9,026 nucleotides of DNA from Deltaproteobacteria bacterium. GTDB taxonomy: Bacteria > Desulfobacterota > Desulfobacteria > Desulfobacterales > ETH-SRB1. Made by a program: the position numbers and the translations under genes. Below, piece by piece: positions 1 through 8,033 of this stretch. The stretch's first letter is position 1, and every line of letters starts with the position of its first letter. Below the pieces are notes generated by a model. The model made no database searches, was not told the origin of the DNA, and saw nothing but the letters and a program-made list of their open reading frames with translations. Where the stretch lies: positions 1 through 9,026 of the forward strand of contig JAFCZU010000161.1 of assembly GCA_019314185.1 (NCBI GenBank), written 5' to 3'.

Positions 1-580
1 AAGATTTGACTTTTTCCCACTTCCATTCTTCTCCAGACAGGATGATTAACGGAGAAGGCTCTTGTTCAGCATCTTCAAAAAAAATTAGACTCTTTAAGAC
101 ATGATAATAATTGATGCCGGTGTCTCTGAAACGTCTTTTGAAAAGTTCACATACTTCTGCCACGGAAAATTTTATTTTCAGCACAGCATAAAGATCAATG
201 AAATCTTTTTTTGATCCTCTTTGAGATATGGTTTTGATTTTTTCGGCTACAATATCTCTATAATCAGCAACTTTTATTCCGTGCCATGATACCGTGGGAT
301 AAATCAGAGGAATTCCGTAATAAAGAAATGAGACTCGTATTCCCTTTATTTCACAGTGCACAGACCCTTTAGACGTGAAAAAAACTTTATCAGCAGAAAT
401 TAGTGAAAGAATGGCATCAGTATTAAACAGACTATCAGAGAAAAAATCGAGATCATTAGATTTTCTGTGCCCTAATTGTAGTGCCAACCCGCTGCCCCCG
501 GCCAGATAAAACATTTTCAAATGAGGGGCCAATGATTCAATTACAGGTATTGCTTCTGTTGATAATACTTCTTTAAACAT
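1..580 (-). CDS. AbiEii-type nucleotidyltransferase (toxin-like), 3' part beyond window
   Basis: The frame starts at ATG 580 and stays open for 193 codons to the window edge, so the C-terminus is missing. The nucleotidyltransferase signature is clear near residues 27-47: LAGGSGLALQLGHRKSNDLD followed by FF, a GGS motif about ten residues before a DLD metal-binding pair. Further on, AEKIKTISQRGSKKDFIDLY matches the conserved Lys/Asp region of the AbiEii/DUF1814 family. Known members are type IV toxin or abortive-infection nucleotidyltransferases that modify RNA or other substrates in the cytoplasm; this protein's substrate cannot be read from sequence. GAGG lies four bases upstream of the ATG. 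The gene overlaps the end of the DUF6922-like gene by 40 bases, so the two are translation-coupled and probably form one functional pair. The family call is strong; toxin activity is inferred. Confidence 0.88.
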   Translation of the reverse strand, partial: MFKEVLSTEAIPVIESLAPHLKMFYLAGGSGLALQLGHRKSNDLDFFSDSLFNTDAILSLISADKVFFTSKGSVHCEIKGIRVSFLYYGIPLIYPTVSWHGIKVADYRDIVAEKIKTISQRGSKKDFIDLYAVLKIKFSVAEVCELFKRRFRDTGINYYHVLKSLIFFEDAEQEPSPLIILSGEEWKWEKVKS

Positions 581-834
581 GGAACCTCGCTGAAAGGAAT
601 ATTAAATTTTACTGCCCAGTATTTTCCAGTCTTGGAAAACATCCCTCTTCTGGTTCGAATTGTTTCTATGATTTTTTCATCGGGATATAATTCTCTAATT
701 TTCCGTACATCCTCAATATCGCCATAGTCCAGAACCCTGGCAATTACATAAGCAGCATGTTTATCTATATCTATTTCATCTGCATCCCAGAAAAAAGATG
801 GACGAAAAATCGATTTAACGTTAACTTTTTGCAT
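541..834 (-). CDS. DUF6922-like small protein, probable partner of the AbiEii-type enzyme
   Basis: A 97-residue protein with the pattern of DUF6922 proteins: an aromatic FFWDAD near residue 15, DKHAAYVIARVLDYGDIEDV (about 24-43), then a helix ending in ETIRTRRGMFSKTGKYWAVKF (about 58-78). I recognise the family from this ordering (FWD..., ...RVL.YGD..D, ...R..S.K...FW). Its biochemical function is not known to me. Such genes commonly sit directly before an AbiEii-type nucleotidyltransferase, as here, where the stop lies 40 bases inside the next gene. The natural inference is an antitoxin or specificity partner. Start ATG 834 has AAAGGT about 11 bases upstream. The gene follows cas4 after a 71-base gap. 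Confidence 0.75.
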   Translation of the reverse strand: MQKVNVKSIFRPSFFWDADEIDIDKHAAYVIARVLDYGDIEDVRKIRELYPDEKIIETIRTRRGMFSKTGKYWAVKFNIPFSEVPCLKKYYQQKQYL

Positions 835-905
835 ATATAATTTTTACCTTTAAACTGGTCCCACAGCAAGTTGCTTAGTTCTGTGTAATCTGCACAATCT
901 GCGGA

Positions 906-1481
906 TCAAATAGTCCTTTCACATAAATTTCTATAGCAGCAATCAGGGCAACGCTGCTTGTAGCTTGTCGGCTTTGGGTAAATACCTTTTTGAACAACAT
1001 CGGTAAGATCGCTGATTATAATGTCCAATTCCCGATACATCCTCTCCATAATGGGAACTTCGATCAGCTTATTCCTGCTTCGTGTATATACAATAAAACC
1101 ACGGTTTACAGTTGTATTATAATTGTCTTGTATCAACTGTCCATAGAACGTCAACTGATATTTGTGATTCTTGAAAGTACGATCTTTGTACTCCGCATAT
1201 TTATAATCAAGAGGGGCTGCTGTCCCGTCATCCAGGAAAAGAATTTCATCGACAATTCCCCTGATACCTGATGTAGATGAAAGATAGACCGAAGATTTCC
1301 GGTCAATACATCCCAGCTTCTTCCTCAAGTAAGCCGGATTTATCCTCTGCTTGTCATCGTGAACATCTCGACCTTTCTGGACCTTAAACCGTTTTTCCTG
1401 ATGCTGCGGAATATCCAGATAGTTTTCAAAATAAATAAATCTTGGACAATAAAGATATTCCAGTATATCCGATGCTGTTAT
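906..1481 (-). CDS. cas4: CRISPR-associated exonuclease Cas4, start codon missing
   Basis: Cas4 is a RecB-like 5'-3' exonuclease with an iron-sulphur cluster that helps trim and orient prespacers for Cas1-Cas2. Read from the ATA at 1481 the product is 191 residues, a normal length. Cluster cysteines are in YCPR (Cys12) and the C-terminal CPDCCYRNLC (Cys178, 181/182, 187). Nuclease residues are His41 (GRDVH), Asp78 (GIRGIVDEI), Asp92 and Lys94 (PLDYKY), and Gln109/Tyr113 (QLTFYGQL). The N-terminal ITASDILEYLYCPRFIYF is where Cas4 proteins normally begin, yet the frame, open only from 1508, contains no ATG, GTG or TTG before codon 52 (TTG at 1328). A start at TTG 1328 would lose Cys12 and His41. 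The preceding MNT frame ends on the bases that overlap the ATA. Expression would need a rare start, a -1 shift from the MNT frame, or does not occur. No cas1 follows. Confidence 0.9.
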   Translation of the reverse strand: MTASDILEYLYCPRFIYFENYLDIPQHQEKRFKVQKGRDVHDDKQRINPAYLRKKLGCIDRKSSVYLSSTSGIRGIVDEILFLDDGTAAPLDYKYAEYKDRTFKNHKYQLTFYGQLIQDNYNTTVNRGFIVYTRSRNKLIEVPIMERMYRELDIIISDLTDVVQKGIYPKPTSYKQRCPDCCYRNLCERTI

Positions 1482-1702
1482 GGAAAAATCATCAAAAGCA
1501 CATCCTCGTCAAAACCATCTACCTCATCCTTGTCCCAAAAAATGGCCAAATCAATATCGCTATATTTATGATAGGTGTCTTTGACATAAGAGCCATATAG
1601 ATATAGACGCCAGACAGGTATGTTATGCTCTTTCATCACATTTACATACTTTTTTATAAGAGAATAAATTAACTTTTTATCTTTTTTAGAAGCCATTGCC
1701 AT
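1478..1702 (-). CDS. MNT-type minimal nucleotidyltransferase, C-terminally truncated
   Basis: A 74-residue protein with the pol-beta-type nucleotidyltransferase signature LYLYGSYVKDTYHKYSDIDL (residues about 34-53): GS followed by D-I-D metal ligands. MNT proteins normally run to about 100-130 residues and continue past a segment like DGFDEDVLLM into a conserved basic and Asp-containing strand. Here the frame ends four residues after VLLM, exactly at the beginning of the Cas4 coding region, so the C-terminal part appears lost. Intact relatives often pair with HEPN toxins and act as AMPylating antitoxins; no HEPN gene is visible here. The start is ATG 1702 or ATG 1696; neither has a clear ribosome-binding site. 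It lies 51 bases after cas3 in the same operon. Confidence 0.75.
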   Translation of the reverse strand: MAMASKKDKKLIYSLIKKYVNVMKEHNIPVWRLYLYGSYVKDTYHKYSDIDLAIFWDKDEVDGFDEDVLLMIFP

Positions 1703-1753
1703 TTGTTACTTTTTTGGATTAACACCTTTGTTTTAGGCTACTTCAGGAACTCA

Positions 1754-4090
1754 CTATATTGACAACACGCCACAACTTTCTGTATGTTCCTGTTCCAGAA
1801 GGCCTAAAGACTTATCATACTTACACTTTACAACCAAGTATGGGAATTTTTTAAGCCTGCCGCCGGTTTCAAACACACCTTCTGATTTTTCTATAACTCC
1901 TTTGCCACAAAGTTTGAAAAACATCCCCTGGTGAATTGTGACAATCAGCTTCTCCGCTTCAATAAAATCGAGTTGATGTATTAGTTCCTCATATTTTTCC
2001 TGAAATTGTTCAGGCACAACAGAAACGCCGGTAAATCTTTTGTAAAACTCTTTTTCTTCCTCTTTGTGCCGCATAAACGGCCTTAATCTGGAAAGGCTTT
2101 TCAAAAAACCTGTTTTGGTTTTGTAATATTTATCTTTTTCAGGAAAGTCCGGATATACAGTGTCAAGCATTTGTTGAAGTTTGCTTTCTTTTATAACTGA
2201 TGTATCACGAAGTACATTTATGGTATTGTTCACAATTTCTTTCGGATAAATATAATGATCGTTTTCTCCTCCTTTACTGCATACATAAACCGGACAAATT
2301 CCTTTTTCCCGTCGTCGATTAATTCGTCCAAACCTCTGGATTAAAGCATCCAAAGGAGCAGGTTCAGTAAACATTATATCAAAATCAATATTTAAACTTA
2401 CTTCTATGGCCTGAGTGCCGACAAGCAGGCTAATATTTTTTTCTTTGTCAAAGAGAGTTTTTTCTTTTTTCAGACGATCATTGGCAGTGAAACGTGAATG
2501 TAGCAATACGGATTTTTTATCATCTATATCATTAAGAAGCTTTTTAAAGATTTCCTGTGCATTTAATACAGTATTGCACACTACAATTATGCGCATACCT
2601 TCACGAGCTGCCTTTAGAATCGCCGGAATTTGATCAAAAATATTTCCTTCACAAATACTCACCCTGTGTCTGACAAAATGATCCAAAAGACCGTCATCTG
2701 CTTTTATAATTTGTAAGGAACCTATTGCGACAGACAACTCTTTAAGCATAAAAGACGGCAGAGTGGCTGTCATAATCATTGTTCTGATATTCAAATGTCT
2801 TGTCATCCAGTTAAGGGATGCTGTAATCTGAGCAAATGTCTGCGTGTCGTATGCATGTATTTCATCGAAGATCAGCATTGCTCCTGCGAGTTCGGCAAAC
2901 CCCTTTTCAAAGCCCTTTACTCCATAACAGTATTTCAATATCTGAAATGGTGTAACCACCTTAATGGGATGAATCATCTGGCGGTGCATATCTTTTAGTT
3001 TTACAATTGATGATTTTTTTTCAAGTGGATTTTCGTCAGAATTTTCAAAATATTCTGCAAGATATTGCGACAGCTTTCCATGCAGTATTCCAATATAACG
3101 AGTATTCCCCGGTTTTGTTCCATTTTTTTCAAAGTTATCAATAAGTCGCCTGTGCATGGCATTAATCGAAGCTGTATATGGCAAAACATAAAAAATGCGT
3201 CCCTGCCTGCCGCTTTGAAACTGTTTTTTCAACCATAATAAAGCTGCCTCGGTTTTTCCTGATCCTGTTGGCGCTGACAAAAGTAGATTCCCTTCGACAC
3301 AAGAAGATTTGCTTTGATGTTTATATAATTTTTCAGAAAAACTATCTAAAAAATTAAAATTACTTTCTTTAAGTCTGGGAATTTCACTGATTTCAGCAGA
3401 ACCCATATGATCGCATAATTTGACACAACCTGACATAAGCATCTGCTGCCAATATTTTGTACCCTCTGAATTGGAATTTTCCTTTAAGTAAGGCCAAACA
3501 AATTCTTTTATAGGGTTTTTAACAGATGAAAAAACAATATTATCAAACTCAAACTTGCGTTTACCACAGGCATATTTGTTATAAAATTTTTGCAATCTGT
3601 TTTTTAATCCTTTCAGGTAGGTTGCATCCAATTTATTGTCTAAGTTTTTTTTAAAATCCAATGGATTTATATCTGATGCTGAGTTTAAGCTATAACTTTT
3701 AATATCATCATCAGAATACACGTAGTCTAACAGAGTCTCAAAATCCTTATGATGTCCGATAATAGCTTGCGCTATCAATTCTTTGTATCCAGCAGGAAAT
3801 TTAAGCATTCCCACAAAGGGAACGCTGAATATTTCATGACGATTGTGGCTCCACTGATTATTTTTCTTTTTTAGAACTTTCTGAAATTCAAAGTGAGCCT
3901 TTCCCCAGTCGTGCATATAAACAGCGCAAAAAAGAAGATCAAAAAAATCTTCCTGTTTTACAAGATGCGGAATCATAGGCAGTGCCTTCACAACCTGCCG
4001 ATAAACCGTTAAGCAGTCTTCAAGGTGCTTAATCAAGCTTTTGCCATCCGATTTAGCCCAGACACTTTCCGCTGTAAAATCACTCATCAT
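1754..4090 (-). CDS. cas3: Cas3 HD nuclease-helicase
   Basis: Cas3 is recruited by Cascade bound to a target and unwinds and degrades the DNA. The 778-residue product is full length, with the HD nuclease first and a superfamily 2 helicase behind it. HD-domain residues: His22 (KHLEDC), His60-Asp61 (MHDWGK), WSHNRHE (about 80-86), IGHHK (111-115) and CDHMGS (226-231). Helicase motifs: Walker A APTGSGKT (273-280), DEIH box (409-412), TATLP (441-445), VGTQAIEVSLNIDFD (about 557-571) and QRFGRINRR (585-593). All motifs look intact. The gene starts 9 bases after the cas5 stop with no evident ribosome-binding site, consistent with translational coupling. ATG 4090 and the adjacent ATG 4087 are both possible starts. 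A nuclease-helicase fusion immediately after cas5 is usual for I-B operons. Confidence 0.97.
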   Translation of the reverse strand: MMSDFTAESVWAKSDGKSLIKHLEDCLTVYRQVVKALPMIPHLVKQEDFFDLLFCAVYMHDWGKAHFEFQKVLKKKNNQWSHNRHEIFSVPFVGMLKFPAGYKELIAQAIIGHHKDFETLLDYVYSDDDIKSYSLNSASDINPLDFKKNLDNKLDATYLKGLKNRLQKFYNKYACGKRKFEFDNIVFSSVKNPIKEFVWPYLKENSNSEGTKYWQQMLMSGCVKLCDHMGSAEISEIPRLKESNFNFLDSFSEKLYKHQSKSSCVEGNLLLSAPTGSGKTEAALLWLKKQFQSGRQGRIFYVLPYTASINAMHRRLIDNFEKNGTKPGNTRYIGILHGKLSQYLAEYFENSDENPLEKKSSIVKLKDMHRQMIHPIKVVTPFQILKYCYGVKGFEKGFAELAGAMLIFDEIHAYDTQTFAQITASLNWMTRHLNIRTMIMTATLPSFMLKELSVAIGSLQIIKADDGLLDHFVRHRVSICEGNIFDQIPAILKAAREGMRIIVVCNTVLNAQEIFKKLLNDIDDKKSVLLHSRFTANDRLKKEKTLFDKEKNISLLVGTQAIEVSLNIDFDIMFTEPAPLDALIQRFGRINRRREKGICPVYVCSKGGENDHYIYPKEIVNNTINVLRDTSVIKESKLQQMLDTVYPDFPEKDKYYKTKTGFLKSLSRLRPFMRHKEEEKEFYKRFTGVSVVPEQFQEKYEELIHQLDFIEAEKLIVTIHQGMFFKLCGKGVIEKSEGVFETGGRLKKFPYLVVKCKYDKSLGLLEQEHTESCGVLSI

Positions 4091-4099
4091 GAATTGCTT

Positions 4100-4762
4100 T
4101 TATAAAAGTAGCTTTGTGTAATCATGCCAATATATCTCATGGTCAAGTTGCGGGTCATGGAATCCTTCTTTATGAACGGGTTCCTGCTGCTCATAATCGT
4201 ATTCCAATAAGAAAAACGGACGGGCACCCAAGCCTCTTCTTGGTATCTCATTCGTAAAGCTAATCGGCAATGCCTGTATGGGAGCGCTAAGAGCAACGCT
4301 TTCCATGGGAACCGATGTGCCTTTTAGTTTTGTAAGTTTCATGCGTGGCTCAAGATCAATTTCATCAACGGAAATCACTGAGGCAAGATCATTTGACCGG
4401 CCAAGTAGTAATTGGAATCTGGGATTGCAAAAAAAATCCGCTATTTTTACATCGCTTAAATATAACCACAAGGAATTATCAAAAAGTATCTGCCGCCTGA
4501 TAACGTTCGGCTTTGTCAACAGTCGATTACCTTTGCTCGAAAACTGGTAAATTGTTTCAAGATCAATAGCTTGAGTTGCAAAATCAAAGAGATAACCCAC
4601 AGGTACATCGCGAGCGCAAATATAGTCTCCGGCGGCAGCGGAAATAAGGCCATAGATGGTTGAAAGTGGGGGCACGAACAAAGATGGCTGATAACCGCTG
4701 ATAAGATTTGGATAACGGAAACTTGCGGTCCAGCTTGTTATATGAACTCTGTATGCTTTCAT
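4100..4762 (-). CDS. cas5: Cas5, Cascade subunit (Cas5t-like)
   Basis: Cas5 caps the 5' handle of crRNA in Cascade. This 220-residue protein begins with the Cas5 RAMP strand MKAYRVHITSWTASFRYPN, then GYQPSLFVPPLSTIYGLISA (residues about 23-42). The xQPSLxVPPLSTIYGL pattern is typical of the Cas5t/Tneap group found beside Cst1 and Cst2. The region near residues 170-185 (ISFTNEIPRRGLGARPFFLL) carries a glycine/arginine stretch. The start ATG 4762 has AAAGGT eight bases upstream and lies 15 bases after the cas7 stop. cas3 follows after 9 bases. I see no truncation. Confidence 0.94.
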   Translation of the reverse strand: MKAYRVHITSWTASFRYPNLISGYQPSLFVPPLSTIYGLISAAAGDYICARDVPVGYLFDFATQAIDLETIYQFSSKGNRLLTKPNVIRRQILFDNSLWLYLSDVKIADFFCNPRFQLLLGRSNDLASVISVDEIDLEPRMKLTKLKGTSVPMESVALSAPIQALPISFTNEIPRRGLGARPFFLLEYDYEQQEPVHKEGFHDPQLDHEIYWHDYTKLLL

Positions 4763-4777
4763 AATTGAATACCTTTA

Positions 4778-5830
4778 TTATGGTATTTGTATTTTCACTT
4801 CAGTTACATAATTTTTTATGGCTTCATTAACAGACCCATAAAAAATTTTATCATCAGAGCCATAACCTGCTAATCCTTCTTCGAGTTCATCCATAAAGCC
4901 CTTGCGCCTTCCGATATATACTTTTCCAATGATTCTTTCTTTATAATCATCGACAACCTGCTTTAACGCTTCTATCGAAAAGAGAGGCTTTCCCAAATCA
5001 TCCTTTGCAAGATGAGAAAAAAGATGATTGCCGCTGTTTAAGGTCGCCAGTACAATAAGCTTAGGCGTCACATCTCCCATATTGGTGGTCTGCATGGCGC
5101 CTCCATTTAAGATTTCCAGTGCAAGCAGTGTATCTTCAATCCGTTTCTCCCGTGTTTCCTTTTGCATTCTATACAGTTTTAAAGGGTTGCCATTTTTATC
5201 CTTTGCAAAAGGATCATCAATTTTTTCCGCCTTTTTTTCCAAGGCAAGCTTTTTTAATTTCTCATTAAGGTTTTTAAATCCTGTTCGTTCCTGAATTGAA
5301 AAGGTGCCTGCTTGATCCAGGGAAATAGAAAACATCCCTTTCATAGTTGCGCAATACTCGTCTTTGCCATATGGAACTGCATCACCTTCCTGCCTGGTCA
5401 TGGATGACCAGTTCTGAACAATATTGGTGGGTGAAACACTAATCAATGCAGAATTTTTAAGTGGTGACACACGGGTTAAAGTGACATTTATGTTTTTTGT
5501 TTTGCCTTTTGCATCCGTGATTTCTTCTTTTGCGGCCCGCATATATCCAAACATATCATCATCAGGGTATAAGATTGGATTTGCCTCAGTAAAGGCAATT
5601 TTAGTTTCTCTTGTTACAGGCGACATTTCCCATTCAAAGTTTTTTTTCAGCGTTTCCCGCCACCAGTAACGCCATGCCTGGCCAGAAACGTATGCAAAAT
5701 TCTTACCCCCTTTGAAGATCTTCTTTGTAGCCACAGCATTTTCTAAGGTAGTGCTTTTGTCTTTGCCCGCATTGTTTAAAGCAACTACATCGACATCAAT
5801 CAATATAAATCCGTGAATGGTATTAGGCAT
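4778..5830 (-). CDS. cas7: Cas7, Cascade backbone (Cst2/DevR family)
   Basis: Cas7 polymerises along the crRNA spacer and forms the Cascade backbone. I place the start at ATG 5830, not at the longer frame's 5893, because GAGGAGG sits eight bases before it and the product then begins MPNTIHGFILIDVDVVALNN, the usual Cas7 N-terminus. That gives 350 residues. Family signatures: ALNNAGKDKSTTLENAV, YVSGQAWRYWWRETL (about residues 47-61), ANPILYPDDDMFGYM, and LTRVSPLKNSALISVSP. These match the Cst2/DevR branch of Cas7. A lysine-rich stretch near the middle (LKKLALEKKAEK) may be an exposed insert. The gene starts 16 bases after the cas8 stop; cas5 begins 15 bases after its own stop. Confidence 0.95.
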   Translation of the reverse strand: MPNTIHGFILIDVDVVALNNAGKDKSTTLENAVATKKIFKGGKNFAYVSGQAWRYWWRETLKKNFEWEMSPVTRETKIAFTEANPILYPDDDMFGYMRAAKEEITDAKGKTKNINVTLTRVSPLKNSALISVSPTNIVQNWSSMTRQEGDAVPYGKDEYCATMKGMFSISLDQAGTFSIQERTGFKNLNEKLKKLALEKKAEKIDDPFAKDKNGNPLKLYRMQKETREKRIEDTLLALEILNGGAMQTTNMGDVTPKLIVLATLNSGNHLFSHLAKDDLGKPLFSIEALKQVVDDYKERIIGKVYIGRRKGFMDELEEGLAGYGSDDKIFYGSVNEAIKNYVTEVKIQIP

Positions 5831-5846
5831 TTTTTTATCCTCCTCG

Positions 5847-7244
5847 TTATGAATTAAAATCATCAATGGAACGATCACCGGTTTTTTCAACATCCGCTAT
5901 GGCTTCGTCTGGAATTTTATCAGGTTCTATACGCAATTTATGCAGTTTTTCATAAAGGGATATAAGCAGAAAGTCCCTTACCTCATACCAACTTTGTCCA
6001 TCAGGAAAAAGATATTCCACATAGTCCTTGAAACGGACAAACGGTTCCGGTTCACCATTTTTATAATGTTCCTTTACCATCCTGATAATAGCGTTTTGTA
6101 ATTGATGGCCATATCTTGCCCCTTCAATAGGGGTGATAAACTTCTTATAGTCTTTTGCATTTTCTGATAATTTGATAATTTTGTCTGAAATCTTTTGTAT
6201 TAAATCAATCTGTTCTTGCTTCACTTTTCTCACCTCCATTAAATATGCTATTGCAATATAAACAGGAAATTCCATTTGTTTATGCATCTTGCGTAGATGC
6301 CCCAAAATAGACTTTCCCGAAAGTAGAAGATAATGGATTGTATTCTTGTTGGTACCAGCATAGTTATCTATGTCCAATGAAATAGAGCTCTTTTTTTTAA
6401 CTTCAACCCATTCATTTTTATCTTCATCAAAATTAACGGTTTTTCTAAACTGATAATGCCTTTTAATAAAATATGACCAGTGCGGCTTTAGATCCGGTTT
6501 TAAAACACGTTTTAAAAATGAAAAAACCGGATTCGGCAGATCATGAATTTCAATGTTTGGTTTGCTGCCGAAATTTGTAAAATAAAATAACCTTACCTGC
6601 AAAGGAGGATAATCATAAAGCTCAAAGCGTGTAATCAGGCTGGAGGCAAAGTAGAATAAAGCATTTTGAGGATTTGTATATTTTGATTTTAAAATGCCTG
6701 CAGAAGCACCACGAGAGAATTTATCCAGATTGTTCAATATGACATCTTTTTGCCAAAGTTTCTTTTCATATTCGTTTTGAAGCTGAAGAAACATAAGATT
6801 GCCGGCACTTTGCAGGATTCCCAAAGGAAGAAAATAAAGTTTGATAAGGCAATCTTTACAAATAAGCAGACTCGGTTCCTGAAAGTGATGAAAATTTGTG
6901 AGTTCTCCTGAACCTACCAAAGGATAATTTTTTCGTTCTGCGTCATAAAGAAGCTGATTTGAAGCACATATCCTGCAAAATCCTTTTGAAGTTGCACCTT
7001 TTCCTTTCAAGGCTCCTAAATAGTATTCCAGTGTTCCTTTACGCTGGAGATCGGGTTTATTGCTTAAACTAATATGGGTTACTTTAGAGTGCAGGAAAAC
7101 AGAATGTAGTTTCCCCTTCCAATTATCAACATAGATATCTGTGGCAATACGTATCTTGTCCTCTATGGTTTTTTCAGGCAGGGTTTCCATTACCAGGCCG
7201 CCCATGTCTACAAAAGGATCTCCGGTTAATGATAATTTTGACAT
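5847..7244 (-). CDS. cas8b1: Cas8, Cascade large subunit (Cst1/Cas8b1-like)
   Basis: The large subunit of type I Cascade recognises the PAM and helps recruit Cas3. This protein resembles Cst1: it begins TGDPFVDMGGLVMETL, carries a zinc-finger-like module with FCRIC (Cys90, Cys93) and LLICKDC (Cys129, Cys132), and then KLYFLPLGI, an order I associate with Cst1/Cas8b1. Counting from ATG 7244 it has 465 residues, a usual length. I prefer that ATG over the TTG at 7253 because it follows the cas6 stop after one base (TAA A ATG) and has AAGG nine bases upstream. Large subunits diverge quickly, so the call rests on the zinc-finger pattern plus position between cas6 and cas7. The frame is intact. Confidence 0.9.
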   Translation of the reverse strand: MSKLSLTGDPFVDMGGLVMETLPEKTIEDKIRIATDIYVDNWKGKLHSVFLHSKVTHISLSNKPDLQRKGTLEYYLGALKGKGATSKGFCRICASNQLLYDAERKNYPLVGSGELTNFHHFQEPSLLICKDCLIKLYFLPLGILQSAGNLMFLQLQNEYEKKLWQKDVILNNLDKFSRGASAGILKSKYTNPQNALFYFASSLITRFELYDYPPLQVRLFYFTNFGSKPNIEIHDLPNPVFSFLKRVLKPDLKPHWSYFIKRHYQFRKTVNFDEDKNEWVEVKKKSSISLDIDNYAGTNKNTIHYLLLSGKSILGHLRKMHKQMEFPVYIAIAYLMEVRKVKQEQIDLIQKISDKIIKLSENAKDYKKFITPIEGARYGHQLQNAIIRMVKEHYKNGEPEPFVRFKDYVEYLFPDGQSWYEVRDFLLISLYEKLHKLRIEPDKIPDEAIADVEKTGDRSIDDFNS

Positions 7245-7245
7245 T

Positions 7246-7908
7246 TTATCCAACCTTTCTGATTATACCAAAGCCGCGAGATACTGATTTGCCCAAGCCG
7301 ATTTTGTCCGGCAGCAATACATTTGTAGAAAAAATTAGATCAAATCCCGCAATTTTGTTGTTTTTAAAATTAAAAAACCTTCTGTTCGGTATGTAATTCA
7401 CCGAAAGCATTATTTGGGCATCTACTATCCAATTGATTCCTTTGGCAAAAGAGAGGATGTTTCCTATCAATATCTTTTCAAGGAATTCTTTTCGTTCTGA
7501 ATCTGCTGTTAAAAGTGTATATTTTTTAAAGTTTTGCTCATTAAGTCCAAACCAGTTGTTGATTCTGTACTTAGCAGCACTTGAGGTTAATCCGCACTCA
7601 AAATAATCAAAAGACAGATGTTTGATGCCAGCATGTACTGCTTTATTATTTATGTTAAAATTCCATTCTGTATTTTCAAACAACTTTAATGATTCATCAT
7701 AACCGCTATTAATGGAAATGATTGCCGGATTCTTACCAACAAGTTTATATTGGATTAATGGATAAGCATACCGAAATTTATTTCCAGAATGGTTATGAAA
7801 GAGAATGCTTTCTCGGCCTACTTTGTTGATAATAGCGCCGCGAAAGGCCGGAATTTCTCTGCGAGCCATTTCAAAATCAAAGATTACAGTAAAGAGTCTT
7901 ATTTTCAT
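7246..7908 (-). CDS. cas6: Cas6 crRNA-processing endoribonuclease
   Basis: Cas6 cleaves the repeat RNA to leave an 8-nt 5' handle. The 220-residue product has RAMP features: an N-terminal strand MKIRLFTVIFDF, a loop containing FHNHSGNKF (His38 and His40, candidate catalytic residues), YAYPLIQYKLVGKNPAIISI (about 48-67), and a C-terminal glycine-rich loop GLGKSVSRGFGIIRKV (about 203-218) of the Cas6 type. The sequence fits the Cas6b-like family of two RAMP folds; which histidine is catalytic is inferred. It is the first gene of the cas operon, behind a 215-base non-coding stretch, and ends one base before cas8. ATG 7908 has no obvious ribosome-binding site. Its native substrate is probably similar to the degenerate repeats at 8521-8611. 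Confidence 0.9.
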   Translation of the reverse strand: MKIRLFTVIFDFEMARREIPAFRGAIINKVGRESILFHNHSGNKFRYAYPLIQYKLVGKNPAIISINSGYDESLKLFENTEWNFNINNKAVHAGIKHLSFDYFECGLTSSAAKYRINNWFGLNEQNFKKYTLLTADSERKEFLEKILIGNILSFAKGINWIVDAQIMLSVNYIPNRRFFNFKNNKIAGFDLIFSTNVLLPDKIGLGKSVSRGFGIIRKVG

Positions 7909-7997
7909 AATTTTAAGATTTGCTGCGGAGTAAGCTAACTATTTGTTATAATAATTGTAAATTGATAATTGCCAGAATCAATTTATATGAAATTCCA

Positions 7998-8028
7998 TAC
8001 GGTACCATATGCATATGTATCTATATGC
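7998..8028. promoter_or_regulatory. Cluster of palindromes in the cas operon leader, possible operator
   Basis: Three symmetric sequences overlap here. CATATGCATATG (8006-8017) is a perfect 12-base palindrome. GCATAT and ATATGC (8011-8016 and 8023-8028) are 6-base arms around six bases. GGTACC (8001-8006) centres a 16-base palindrome (7996-8011) with one mismatched pair. They lie just downstream of the predicted cas -10 box and about 90-120 bases before cas6, so they could bind a repressor such as the AbrB-like protein or fold in the 5' leader RNA. AT-rich DNA makes some palindromes by chance. Confidence 0.35.
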
Positions 8029-8033
8029 AATTT

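Noticed and set aside
835..905. In-frame protein-like sequence after the cas4 stop (DYTELSNLLWDQFKGKNY)
   Set aside because: It reads like protein and shares the cas4 frame, but it is short, lies behind a TGA and has no start of its own. It could be the remnant of a lost gene, yet I cannot assign it to cas1 or anything else.
990..1271. Plus-strand reading frames opposite cas4, cas3, cas5 and cas7 (for example 990-1271, 2415-2633, 4278-4550, 5028-5294)
   Set aside because: They lie antisense to genes with clear motifs, show no recognisable domains and have no good start sites.
5831..5893. Longer cas7 start with 21 extra residues
   Set aside because: The extension overlaps the end of cas8, has no family-like sequence, and ATG 5830 has a strong GAGGAGG site.
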